The notes beneath the pieces are model-generated. The model ran no database searches and had not been told where the DNA came from. It saw only the letters and a program-made list of their open reading frames with translations. The position numbers were made by a program, and so were the translations under genes. DNA of 12,839 nt from Candidatus Pelagibacter sp. (GTDB lineage Bacteria; Pseudomonadota; Alphaproteobacteria; Pelagibacterales; Pelagibacteraceae). Below, in pieces: positions 6,815 to 12,839 of this stretch; the first letter of the stretch is position 1; every line of letters starts with the position of its first letter. Location of the stretch: assembly GCA_002704625.1 (NCBI GenBank), contig PAGZ01000033.1, positions 1 to 12,839 of the forward strand, given 5' to 3'.

Positions 6815-7229
6815 CTTTGTCTTTTTCTTCTTTTTCTGTGATTTCTCCTTCGATATAATCTTTATTTTTATAAGTCGTTATATCTTTTTTCATTAAAAAA
6901 AAATTAATAATTATCTTTCTTGTAAAAGGTATAAGAAATAAAAATCCAATAAAGTCTGTTAAGAAACCAGGTATTATGAGTAGCAAGGCCGCAAAAGCAA
7001 TTGATGCCCCTGAAAGCATTTCAAAAATAGGTATTTTATTTTTGTATAAATTAATAATTCCAGATCTAAGGGTATTTATTCCTTCTATTTTTGCAAAATA
7101 TATACCTATTATTGCTGTCAAAAAAATAATCCCAACAGTATTCAAAGCACCGATATTCTGGCCAATTTTTATCATTAAAAATATTTCAATTGCTGGTATT
7201 ACGATTAAAAATAATAAAACTGTGTTCAT
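6804..7229 (-). CDS. fxsA: FxsA family inner-membrane protein
   Basis: The 141-residue protein has three hydrophobic segments (about 3-20, 27-47 and 74-101) and the FxsA signature IIPGFLTDFIGFLFLIP (85-101), followed by a charged, Lys/Glu-rich cytoplasmic-type tail. In E. coli, extra FxsA relieves F-plasmid exclusion of phage T7, but its normal role in cells lacking F is not known. The family is widespread, and in alphaproteobacteria it usually sits beside secB and a Tim44-like gene, as here. Its stop lies inside the start of secB, so the two are cotranscribed. The upstream gap to the divergent Tim44-like gene is only 44 bases. Confidence 0.9.
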   Translation of the reverse strand: MNTVLLFLIVIPAIEIFLMIKIGQNIGALNTVGIIFLTAIIGIYFAKIEGINTLRSGIINLYKNKIPIFEMLSGASIAFAALLLIIPGFLTDFIGFLFLIPFTRKIIINFFLMKKDITTYKNKDYIEGEITEKEEKDKDEL

Positions 7230-7259
7230 TTGACAGTTTCCAAATTATATTATTAATGT
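7230..7259 (+). promoter_or_regulatory. Candidate promoter for the Tim44-like/Smr operon
   Basis: A perfect TTGACA (7230-7235) lies in the 44-base gap between divergent fxsA and the Tim44-like gene. A -10 could be TATTAA (7251-7256, spacer 15) or TAATGT (7254-7259, spacer 18); neither is ideal. The leader would be short. Good -35, weak -10, so only suggestive. Confidence 0.35.
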
Positions 7260-7273
7260 ATATTTATCAAATA

Positions 7274-7879
7274 ATGAGTAATAGCTTTGGATATCTTGAC
7301 ATCATACTTCTAGCAATGATTGCTGGATTTATAATACTTAGACTAAGAAATATTTTGGGCAGAAAAACAGGACACCAGAATAAAGTCTACTCAAATTTTT
7401 CTAGCGAAAAGTTTGAGAAGTTTAAAAAACCAATCAAACACGAAAAAAATGAACCTACAACAGAATTTGATACTAAAGGAAAAAAACAGTTTCTAAAAGG
7501 CGCTGAGATTGCTTATGAAACTATTTTAACTTCCTTTTCCAAAGGAGACGAAAAAAGTCTTAAGGGTTTACTTACTGATACAATGCAGAAAAATTTTAAA
7601 CAAGCTATCAATGAAAGAGCTTCGAAGAATATAAAATCTGAGTTAACATTTATTGGAATAAAATCATCTGCAATCGAAAAATTTGAAAAAACTGCAGAAG
7701 CTCTTTTTTTCACAGTAAAATTTGTAAGTGAAATCATTTCAGTTAAAAGAGATAAAAATAATAAGATAATAGAAGGTGATCCTAATAAAATTAAAACAGT
7801 AATTGATCACTGGAAGTTTACACGAAAAGTTACGAGCATGAACCCGAATTGGTATCTTGCTGAAATCAAAAGTTCTTGA
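7274..7879 (+). CDS. Tim44-like domain, membrane-anchored protein
   Basis: This 201-residue protein has one N-terminal hydrophobic anchor (about 7-23, YLDIILLAMIAGFIILRLR) followed by a positively charged linker. From about residue 70 to the end it has a Tim44-like domain (PF04280), recognisable from FLKGAEIAYETILTSFSKGD, LKGLLTD and the terminal WKFTRKV...NWYLAEI. In mitochondria Tim44 links the import channel to Hsp70. The bacterial relatives are inner-membrane proteins of unclear function, possibly in membrane protein assembly; that role is inferred. The start at 7274 is preferred over the upstream ATG at 7190, because the latter would run through the divergent fxsA start and add unrelated residues. 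The downstream Smr gene starts on its stop codon. Confidence 0.85.
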   Translation: MSNSFGYLDIILLAMIAGFIILRLRNILGRKTGHQNKVYSNFSSEKFEKFKKPIKHEKNEPTTEFDTKGKKQFLKGAEIAYETILTSFSKGDEKSLKGLLTDTMQKNFKQAINERASKNIKSELTFIGIKSSAIEKFEKTAEALFFTVKFVSEIISVKRDKNNKIIEGDPNKIKTVIDHWKFTRKVTSMNPNWYLAEIKSS

Positions 7880-8292
7880 ATAAAAAAAGTAAACAACCAG
7901 ACTCGGATCAAAAAGTCTGGGAAGAATTTTTAAAAAATCCAGTTAATATTGATGACAAAGATAATTTTCAAAGTGAAAATAATCTAAAAAAAAATTATAA
8001 ATTTGATTTCCACGGTTATTCAATTCAACAAGCAAATTTAAAGATAAGCAAAATAATTCCTGAATGTTATGAAAAAGGTATAAATGAAATACTAGTTATA
8101 ACCGGGAAAGGCATTCATTCTACAGAAAATCAAAATGTTTATAGCTCTTTAGATTTGAACAAATTAAAAAATACAATTCCTGATTTTATTAAAAATAATA
8201 TTGATTTAGCCTCTAAAATTCAAAATATAAAACAGGCTCCAAGAGAACTTGGTGGAGAAGGAGCATTAATTATTAAAATCAAAAAATTATAG
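7876..8292 (+). CDS. Smr-domain protein
   Basis: The 138-residue protein has a disordered, charged first 40 residues and then an Smr domain, a fold linked to DNA/RNA nicking and mRNA surveillance. Visible landmarks are FDFHGYS (43-49; usually DLHG), VITGKGIHS (74-82) with the GKG loop, and the C-terminal [10 protein letters not shown] (126-135). Start: the frame opens with TTG at 7876, giving TTGA overlapping the TGA of the Tim44-like gene; the tight coupling supports it, and no ATG lies in frame near it. In many alphaproteobacteria an Smr gene follows a Tim44-like gene, often with mltA between; mltA is not here. Its 3' end overlaps hslU by 6 bases on the opposite strand. The target nucleic acid is unknown. 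Confidence 0.88.
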   Translation: MNKKSKQPDSDQKVWEEFLKNPVNIDDKDNFQSENNLKKNYKFDFHGYSIQQANLKISKIIPECYEKGINEILVITGKGIHSTENQNVYSSLDLNKLKNTIPDFIKNNIDLASKIQNIKQAPRELGGEGALIIKIKKL

Positions 8293-9657
8293 GATAAACT
8301 TCGATAGATCTGTGTCCTTAACAAGATCACCTAAATTTTTAGTGACATACTCTTTATTTATTAGAATTTTTTGACCTGTTTTATCCGATGCAGTAAAACT
8401 GATTTCATCTAAAACTTTTTCTATAATGGTATGTAATCTTCTTGCTCCTATATTCTCAACACTTGAATTAATTTCAGTAGAAAGTTTTGCTAACATATCT
8501 ATGCCATCATCTGAAAACTCTAAATCAACGTCCTCAGTTTTTAGCAAAGCCTTATATTGTTTAATTAAACTGTTATCGGGCTCTTTTAAAATTCTTTTGA
8601 AGTCTTCTTCAGTAAGCGCACTCAGTTCTACTCTTATCGGTAACCTTCCTTGTAATTCAGGTAAAAGATCGGATGGTTTTGCTAATTGGAAAGCACCTGA
8701 AGCAATGAATAAAATATGATCTGTTTTCACTGGTCCATATTTAGTATTTACAGTAGTTCCTTCTATAAGTGGAAGCAGATCTCTTTGAACTCCTTCTCTA
8801 GATACATCTCCCCCAACTCTATCTGATCTTGCAGATACCTTGTCTATTTCATCTAAAAAAACTATTCCATTATTTTCAGTCGAATCTTTTGCCTGTTTTA
8901 TAATTTTATCTTGCTCAATCATTTTATCCGATTCCTGAGCTAAAAGAATTTCATGAGACTCTTTAACAGACATTTTCTTTTTCTTTCCTTTAGGGCCCAT
9001 CGATTTTCCAAGCATTTCACCAATATTCACCATTCCTATGTTTGCCCCAGGCATTCCGGGAATTTCGAAACTAGGCATTCCAGAGCTTGCATCATTTACT
9101 TCAATTTCAATTTCATTTTTATCTAAATCTCCAGAACGCAATCTCTTTCTAAAACTTTCTCTTGTTGCTAAACTTGCTTTTTTTCCTACAAGTGCATCTA
9201 AAACTTTTTCTTCTGCTGCCTGTTGGGCTTTTGCGTAAACCTCTTTTCTTCTTTTCTCTTTTTCCATTGCTATTGCAATTTCTATTAAATCTCGAATTAT
9301 TTGCTCAACATCTCTCCCAACATATCCTACTTCTGTAAATCTTGTTGCTTCTACTTTTATGAATGGTGCTTGGGCTAATTTTGATAATCTTCTTGAAATT
9401 TCTGTTTTACCCACTCCTGTAGGACCTATCATTAAAATATTTTTTGGAAGCACTTCTTCTTTCATATGATCTGTGAGCGCTTGTCTTCTCCATCTATTTC
9501 TAAGCGCTACTGCAACGGCCCTTTTGGCACTGTTTTGACCTATAACATATCTATCTAATTCTGAAACGATCTCTCTTGGAGATAAAGCGCTAACTTTGGA
9601 AGCGTCCTTGCTTTTAGCATCCTTTACCACTTTTAGATTTGGAGCTTTCTGAATCAT
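8287..9657 (-). CDS. hslU: HslU, ATPase subunit of the HslUV (ClpYQ) protease
   Basis: HslU is the hexameric AAA+ unfoldase that feeds substrates into the HslV peptidase. The 456-residue protein has Walker A GPTGVGKT (78-85), the pore loop GYVG (111-114), an intermediate domain (roughly 125-255) and Walker B IVFLDEID (265-272). The C-terminal tail ends in SKFIL; in HslU this end inserts into HslV to activate it. The start at ATG 9657 is the only sensible one: it lies 2 bases after the hslV stop, whereas the longer in-frame ATG at 9702 would overlap hslV by over 40 bases. Even so the protein has about 20 extra residues before the [17 protein letters not shown] point where most HslU proteins begin. 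The Shine-Dalgarno is weak. Confidence 0.96.
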   Translation of the reverse strand: MIQKAPNLKVVKDAKSKDASKVSALSPREIVSELDRYVIGQNSAKRAVAVALRNRWRRQALTDHMKEEVLPKNILMIGPTGVGKTEISRRLSKLAQAPFIKVEATRFTEVGYVGRDVEQIIRDLIEIAIAMEKEKRRKEVYAKAQQAAEEKVLDALVGKKASLATRESFRKRLRSGDLDKNEIEIEVNDASSGMPSFEIPGMPGANIGMVNIGEMLGKSMGPKGKKKKMSVKESHEILLAQESDKMIEQDKIIKQAKDSTENNGIVFLDEIDKVSARSDRVGGDVSREGVQRDLLPLIEGTTVNTKYGPVKTDHILFIASGAFQLAKPSDLLPELQGRLPIRVELSALTEEDFKRILKEPDNSLIKQYKALLKTEDVDLEFSDDGIDMLAKLSTEINSSVENIGARRLHTIIEKVLDEISFTASDKTGQKILINKEYVTKNLGDLVKDTDLSKFIL

Positions 9658-9659
9658 AA

Positions 9660-10199
9660 TTAAATTTTTTCGCTCGTAATATTGTTGTTTGTAAATACAC
9701 AAATTTCTGAAGCTACTTTTAATGATTTTTTTGCAATCTCCTCTGCAGACATTTTTGTTTCTAATAGTACTTTTGCCGCTGCAAGAGCATAGTTGCCGCC
9801 TGAACCTATTCCAATCAAACCATCTTCTGGTTCCAAAACATCTCCAGTTCCAGAAATTATAAAACTCTTCTCCTTATCTGCAACAGCCATTAATGCCTCA
9901 AGTCTTCTTAAATATTTATCTGTTCTCCAATCTTTTGCTAATTCCACAGCTGCTCTAGTTAAGTTTCCAGCATGTTTTTCTAATTTTGCCTCTAATCTTT
10001 CAAAAAGAGTTAGAGCATCCGCAGTAGATCCTGCAAAGCCAGCAATAACATTTCTTTTCTCTATTTTTCTTACTTTTTTAGCTTTACTTTTTAACACAGT
10101 ATTCCCTAAGCTAACTTGGCCATCACCAGCTACAATTGTTTGGCCATCTTTTCTTATCAGAACTATAGTAGTCCCATGCCAATTTTGATTTGTGTTCAT
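9660..10199 (-). CDS. hslV: HslV, peptidase subunit of the HslUV protease
   Basis: HslV forms the double hexameric, proteasome-like core whose N-terminal threonine is the nucleophile. The 179-residue protein has a nine-residue propeptide (MNTNQNWHG), after which the mature chain begins [10 protein letters not shown], so T10 becomes catalytic Thr1 after processing. [27 protein letters not shown] and [18 protein letters not shown] are all characteristic. It is first in a two-gene operon with hslU. There is no visible Shine-Dalgarno, and a sigma32-like promoter just upstream would place the transcript start at or next to the ATG, suggesting a leaderless message. Confidence 0.97.
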   Translation of the reverse strand: MNTNQNWHGTTIVLIRKDGQTIVAGDGQVSLGNTVLKSKAKKVRKIEKRNVIAGFAGSTADALTLFERLEAKLEKHAGNLTRAAVELAKDWRTDKYLRRLEALMAVADKEKSFIISGTGDVLEPEDGLIGIGSGGNYALAAAKVLLETKMSAEEIAKKSLKVASEICVFTNNNITSEKI

Positions 10200-10204
10200 A
10201 CTGT

Positions 10205-10235
10205 GTATGTGGAGATTTAATTTGATTCTTCAAGG
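10205..10235 (-). promoter_or_regulatory. Candidate heat-shock (sigma32/RpoH) promoter of hslVU
   Basis: On the minus strand CTTGAA (10234-10229) is followed after 16 bases by CCACATAC (10212-10205), close to the RpoH pattern CTTGAAA...CCCCATNT, with only an A in place of the third C and a C for the last T. A housekeeping -10 at proper distance from TTGAAG is not apparent. HslUV is a classic heat-shock operon, which supports the reading. The predicted start falls at about 10200, next to ATG 10199. Confidence 0.4.
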
Positions 10236-10251
10236 CCATGCGTCGGATTTA

Positions 10252-10280
10252 TTGCTAAAATATGAATTTAGCTATATATC
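10252..10280 (+). promoter_or_regulatory. Candidate promoter of the his operon
   Basis: TTGCTA (10252-10257) and TATATC (10275-10280) are separated by 17 bases, in the 102-base gap between divergent hslV and hisB. A second possible -10, TATAAA (10285-10290), lies just downstream. An AAAGG directly precedes the hisB ATG. No histidine-rich leader peptide or attenuator hairpin is seen. Confidence 0.35.
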
Positions 10281-10301
10281 TTTGTATAAATCTCAAAGGT
10301 T

Positions 10302-10892
10302 ATGAGTAGAAAAGCTAAAATTTTAAGAAAAACAAAAGAAACTAATATATCTGTCGAAATAAACTTAGATGGTAAAGGTAAATATCAAATAAAGACCAAA
10401 ATAGGTTTTCTAGATCATATGCTTGAACAGCTTTCAAAACATTCTTTAATAGATATGAAAATTGTTGCTAAGGGTGACACACATATTGATTTACATCACA
10501 CTACAGAAGATACCGGTATAGCAATAGGGGAAGCGATTAAAAAAGCAGCAGGAAATCGAAGGGGAATTAAACGCTATTCAAGTGCAACTATTCCAATGGA
10601 CGAAACTTTAACAAGAGTCTCATTAGATATTTCTAATAGACCATATTTAATATGGAACGTTGATTTGAAAGTAGAAAAGCTGGGAGAGATGCAAACTGAG
10701 CTTTTCAAGGAATGGTTTCAGGCTTTTTCTCAAGCCGCAGGAATTACTTTGCATGTTGAAAATATTTATGGAGATAATAGTCACCATAAAATCGAGTCGT
10801 GTTTTAAAGCTTTAGCAAGATCATTAAGAGATGCTTTAGAAATTGATAAAAGAATTAAAAATATTCTTCCTTCGACAAAAGGAAAACTTTAA
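10302..10892 (+). CDS. hisB: Imidazoleglycerol-phosphate dehydratase
   Basis: HisB removes water from imidazole glycerol phosphate to give imidazole acetol phosphate, the sixth step of histidine synthesis. At 196 residues it is the monofunctional form, without the phosphatase domain fused in enterobacteria. The two metal-binding signatures are present: HHTTED (65-70) and NSHHKIE (159-165), along with GFLDHMLEQ (35-43). It opens the his operon. AAAGGT lies very close to the ATG. The next gene, hisA, starts 8 bases after its stop, so the usual hisH between them is missing. Confidence 0.97.
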   Translation: MSRKAKILRKTKETNISVEINLDGKGKYQIKTKIGFLDHMLEQLSKHSLIDMKIVAKGDTHIDLHHTTEDTGIAIGEAIKKAAGNRRGIKRYSSATIPMDETLTRVSLDISNRPYLIWNVDLKVEKLGEMQTELFKEWFQAFSQAAGITLHVENIYGDNSHHKIESCFKALARSLRDALEIDKRIKNILPSTKGKL

Positions 10893-10900
10893 AAGAATTA

Positions 10901-11629
10901 ATGAAAATATTTCCTGCTATAGATATCAAAGGGGGGAAGTGCGTTCGACTTCTAAAAGGAGATTTTGATAAATCTACAGAATATAAAAAGTCTCCTATAG
11001 ACCAAGCAAAGGAATTTTCAGACTCAGGATTTCAAGATCTTCATATAGTTGATTTGGATGGCGCTCTAAAAGGAGAACCAGTAAATGGTGAGTTAATTGA
11101 TGAGATATGTAAATTAACAAAAATAAGAGTTCAAATTGGCGGGGGAATTAGATCAATTGATCATATAAAAAAATTAATTGATATTGGCGTTGATAGAGTA
11201 GTTCTAGGCACTATAGCTGTCGAGGATACAAAATTGTTAGAGAATATTTGTAGTAAATTTAAAAATAAAATCGCAGTCGCTATTGATGTTCGTAATAGAT
11301 TTATCGCATTAAGAGGTTGGAAAGAGCAAACAAAAATTTTGGCCTCAGATTTTTTAATGAAAATTAAAAACATAGGTGTTTCAAGAATAATTTATACAGA
11401 TATTGAAAGAGACGGAACTTTAACAAGGCCTAATTTTGAAGAAACTATTAAAATTGTTAAACTTCTTGAAAATAAGATTCCAGTTGTAGTTTCAGGAGGT
11501 GTAGGATCTATAAATGATATAGTTGCAGTAAAACAACATCCGGAATACTTTGAAGGAGTAATAGTTGGTAAAGCAATATATGATGGACGTTTGTCGGTTT
11601 CAGGAAATATAGTTAACTTATTAAGCTAA
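10901..11629 (+). CDS. hisA: Phosphoribosylformimino-AICAR phosphate isomerase (ProFAR isomerase)
   Basis: HisA is a TIM-barrel enzyme that performs an Amadori rearrangement turning ProFAR into PRFAR, the substrate of HisF. The 242-residue protein has the expected catalytic pair: D8 in PAIDIKGGKCVRL and D129 in AIDVRN. VQIGGG (77-82), YTDIERDGT (165-173) and VVSGGVGS bind the two phosphates. The Trp of ALRGW (residue 140) is typical of HisA and separates it from HisF. AAAAGA precedes the ATG by a few bases. It lies 8 bases after hisB and 6 bases before hisF. Confidence 0.97.
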   Translation: MKIFPAIDIKGGKCVRLLKGDFDKSTEYKKSPIDQAKEFSDSGFQDLHIVDLDGALKGEPVNGELIDEICKLTKIRVQIGGGIRSIDHIKKLIDIGVDRVVLGTIAVEDTKLLENICSKFKNKIAVAIDVRNRFIALRGWKEQTKILASDFLMKIKNIGVSRIIYTDIERDGTLTRPNFEETIKIVKLLENKIPVVVSGGVGSINDIVAVKQHPEYFEGVIVGKAIYDGRLSVSGNIVNLLS

Positions 11630-11635
11630 TTTTAA

Positions 11636-12391
11636 ATGCTAAAAAGAATTATACCTTGTCTAGATGTTAATAATGGCAGAGTTGTTAAGGGAATTAATTT
11701 CATTAACTTGGTTGATGCCGGAGATCCAACCGAGCAAGCTAAATTTTATAGCGAAAATGGTGCCGATGAAATTTGTTTTTTAGACATAACTGCATCTAGC
11801 GAAAATAGAAATACCATTTTAGATATTGTAAAAAAAACATCTCAACAATGTTTTGTTCCATTGACCGTTGGAGGTGGAGTTAGAAATATAAATGATATTT
11901 CAAATTTACTAAGTTCTGGTGCAGATAAAGTTTCCATTAATACAGCGGCAGTAAAAGATAAAAAAATAGTAAAAGAATCAGCTGAAAACTTTGGATCCCA
12001 GTGCACTGTTATTGCAATTGATGCAAAAAAGACTGGTGAAAATAAATGGGAAGTATTTACTCATGGAGGAAGAAATTCTACTGGCAAAGATGTTCTTAGT
12101 TATGCCAAAGAAGTAGAGGCACTTGGTGCAGGCGAAATACTTTTAACTTCTATGGATAGAGATGGAACAAAAAAAGGATATGATTTAGAGTTAACTGAGC
12201 TAATTTGTAATTCAGTAAATATTCCAGTTATAGCCTCAGGTGGTGTTGGAAATCTTGAACATTTACATGATGGTATTAAAAAAGGCAAAGCTAGTGCAGT
12301 ATTGGCAGCATCAATATTTCATTTTGGTGAATTTTCAATACAAGACGCAAAAAAATATTTAGACTCAAAAGGAATTCCTGTAAGAATTTAA
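11636..12391 (+). CDS. hisF: Imidazole glycerol phosphate synthase, cyclase subunit
   Basis: HisF uses ammonia, normally channelled from the glutaminase HisH, to convert PRFAR into imidazole glycerol phosphate and AICAR. The 251-residue TIM barrel has catalytic D10 ([13 protein letters not shown]) and D129 (VIAIDAKK), plus [14 protein letters not shown] (170-183). The residues that form the ammonia gate in Thermotoga HisF (R5, E46, K99, E167) appear to be retained as R4, E45, K98 and E167. This implies that the protein still works with a glutaminase partner. No hisH gene is in the window. It sits 6 bases after hisA and 2 bases before hisE. Confidence 0.97.
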   Translation: MLKRIIPCLDVNNGRVVKGINFINLVDAGDPTEQAKFYSENGADEICFLDITASSENRNTILDIVKKTSQQCFVPLTVGGGVRNINDISNLLSSGADKVSINTAAVKDKKIVKESAENFGSQCTVIAIDAKKTGENKWEVFTHGGRNSTGKDVLSYAKEVEALGAGEILLTSMDRDGTKKGYDLELTELICNSVNIPVIASGGVGNLEHLHDGIKKGKASAVLAASIFHFGEFSIQDAKKYLDSKGIPVRI

Positions 12392-12393
12392 AA

Positions 12394-12669
12394 ATGTTTA
12401 AAACATTAGAAGAATTAATTTCTATTATTCGTCAACGAAAAGGGTTTCCATCTGAGAAATCCTATACGAGTAAATTATTAAGTAATCAAAAGCTAAGTAT
12501 TGAAAAAGTAAAAGAAGAGGTAGCAGAACTTATCGAAGCAATTGAAAAAAATTCAAATAAAGTTCATGAAGCATCCGATGTTTTGTATCATTTATTCGTG
12601 CTCTTAGAAGCAAATGATATTAAAATCGAAGATGTAATGGATGAATTAAAGAAAAGGCAAAAAAAATAA
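12394..12669 (+). CDS. hisE: Phosphoribosyl-ATP pyrophosphatase
   Basis: HisE hydrolyses phosphoribosyl-ATP to phosphoribosyl-AMP, the second step of histidine synthesis. The 91-residue all-helical protein shows the MazG-like metal-binding pattern KVKEEVAELIEAI followed by EASDVLYHLFVLL, and the SYTSKLL stretch typical of HisE. It is a stand-alone protein, not fused to HisI. It follows hisF by 2 bases and precedes the HIT gene by 1 base. The other his genes (hisG, hisD, hisC, hisI, hisH) are not here. Confidence 0.95.
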   Translation: MFKTLEELISIIRQRKGFPSEKSYTSKLLSNQKLSIEKVKEEVAELIEAIEKNSNKVHEASDVLYHLFVLLEANDIKIEDVMDELKKRQKK

Positions 12670-12670
12670 A

Positions 12671-12839
12671 ATGGCATATGACAAAAACAATATTTTTGCT
12701 AAAATATTAAGAAGAGAAATACCTTGTAAAAAAATTTATGAGAATGAATTTGTCCTTTCATTCCATGACATAAGTCCTCAAAAAAAGATTCATGCTTTAG
12801 TTATTCCTAAAGGACCATATGTAGATCTGGATGACTTCA
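12671..12839 (+). CDS. HIT (histidine triad) family protein, 5' part only
   Basis: The 56 visible residues begin MAYDKNNIFAKILRREIPCK and continue through VLSFHDISPQKKIHALVIPK, the standard N-terminal half of bacterial HinT-like proteins, which hydrolyse adenosine 5'-phosphoramidates. The catalytic H-x-H-x-H triad lies in the C-terminal half and is outside the window, so activity cannot be judged. It follows hisE by one base, an arrangement frequent in alphaproteobacteria, and is probably cotranscribed with the his genes. Confidence 0.92.
   Translation, partial: MAYDKNNIFAKILRREIPCKKIYENEFVLSFHDISPQKKIHALVIPKGPYVDLDDF

Noticed and set aside
7190..7273. Longer start for the Tim44-like protein
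   Set aside because: It would extend back through the divergent fxsA start, and the extra residues do not resemble the family; the anchor begins right after ATG 7274.
10238..10258. Short leader peptide (ATG CGT CGG ATT TAT TGC TAA) before hisB as a his attenuator
   Set aside because: It contains no histidine codon, the AAGG before it is too close to the ATG, and no terminator hairpin follows.
1..12839. Mobile element, prophage, CRISPR array, toxin-antitoxin or defence system
   Set aside because: No transposase, integrase, repeat array or defence domain was seen; gene order and codon use look uniform and native.

Overview
The window looks like a piece of a small, AT-rich alphaproteobacterial chromosome of the SAR11/Pelagibacterales type. 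The evidence is very low GC, Lys/Ile/Asn-rich proteins, almost no non-coding DNA, chains of genes overlapping by 4-11 bases, and a gene order (hemE / DUF299 regulator-maf-aroE-coaE-dnaQ / secB-fxsA-tim44-smr / hslUV / his operon / HIT) that is a classic alphaproteobacterial block. The species cannot be settled from the sequence alone. No mobile element, CRISPR array, rRNA or tRNA was seen, and no wholly new multi-gene system. The points of interest lie inside conserved housekeeping loci.

Layout. Bases 1-2722 (minus strand) hold hemE, then an overlapping FAD monooxygenase of the UbiH/Coq6 type with worn motifs, then a partial BKACE (DUF849) enzyme. Bases 2723-2995 are the largest gap. It is a divergent, very AT-rich stretch with one perfect DnaA box and several one-mismatch boxes between hemE and the DUF299 gene, which is where the Caulobacter origin lies, so it is very probably oriC. 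Genes on both sides run away from it. Bases 2996-6401 (plus) are a tightly overlapping operon: DUF299 phosphotransferase regulator, maf, aroE, coaE, dnaQ. Bases 6392-7229 (minus) are fxsA followed by secB, and secB is broken by a single in-frame TAA with the rest of the protein still readable in the same frame. Bases 7274-8292 (plus) are a Tim44-like membrane-anchored protein and an Smr-domain protein. Bases 8287-10199 (minus) are hslV-hslU, the two-part heat-shock protease, with a sigma32-like promoter immediately upstream. Bases 10302-12669 (plus) are hisB-hisA-hisF-hisE, with hisH absent from its expected place between hisB and hisA. The HIT-family gene at 12671 runs off the end.

How the genes work together. 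The window mixes heme and probably quinone synthesis, shikimate and CoA synthesis, replication proofreading, protein export and proteolysis, and histidine synthesis. The gene order is a conserved neighbourhood around the origin rather than one pathway. The his genes form a true pathway operon. HisF keeps the residues that form the ammonia gate with HisH, so a glutaminase is expected elsewhere in the genome.
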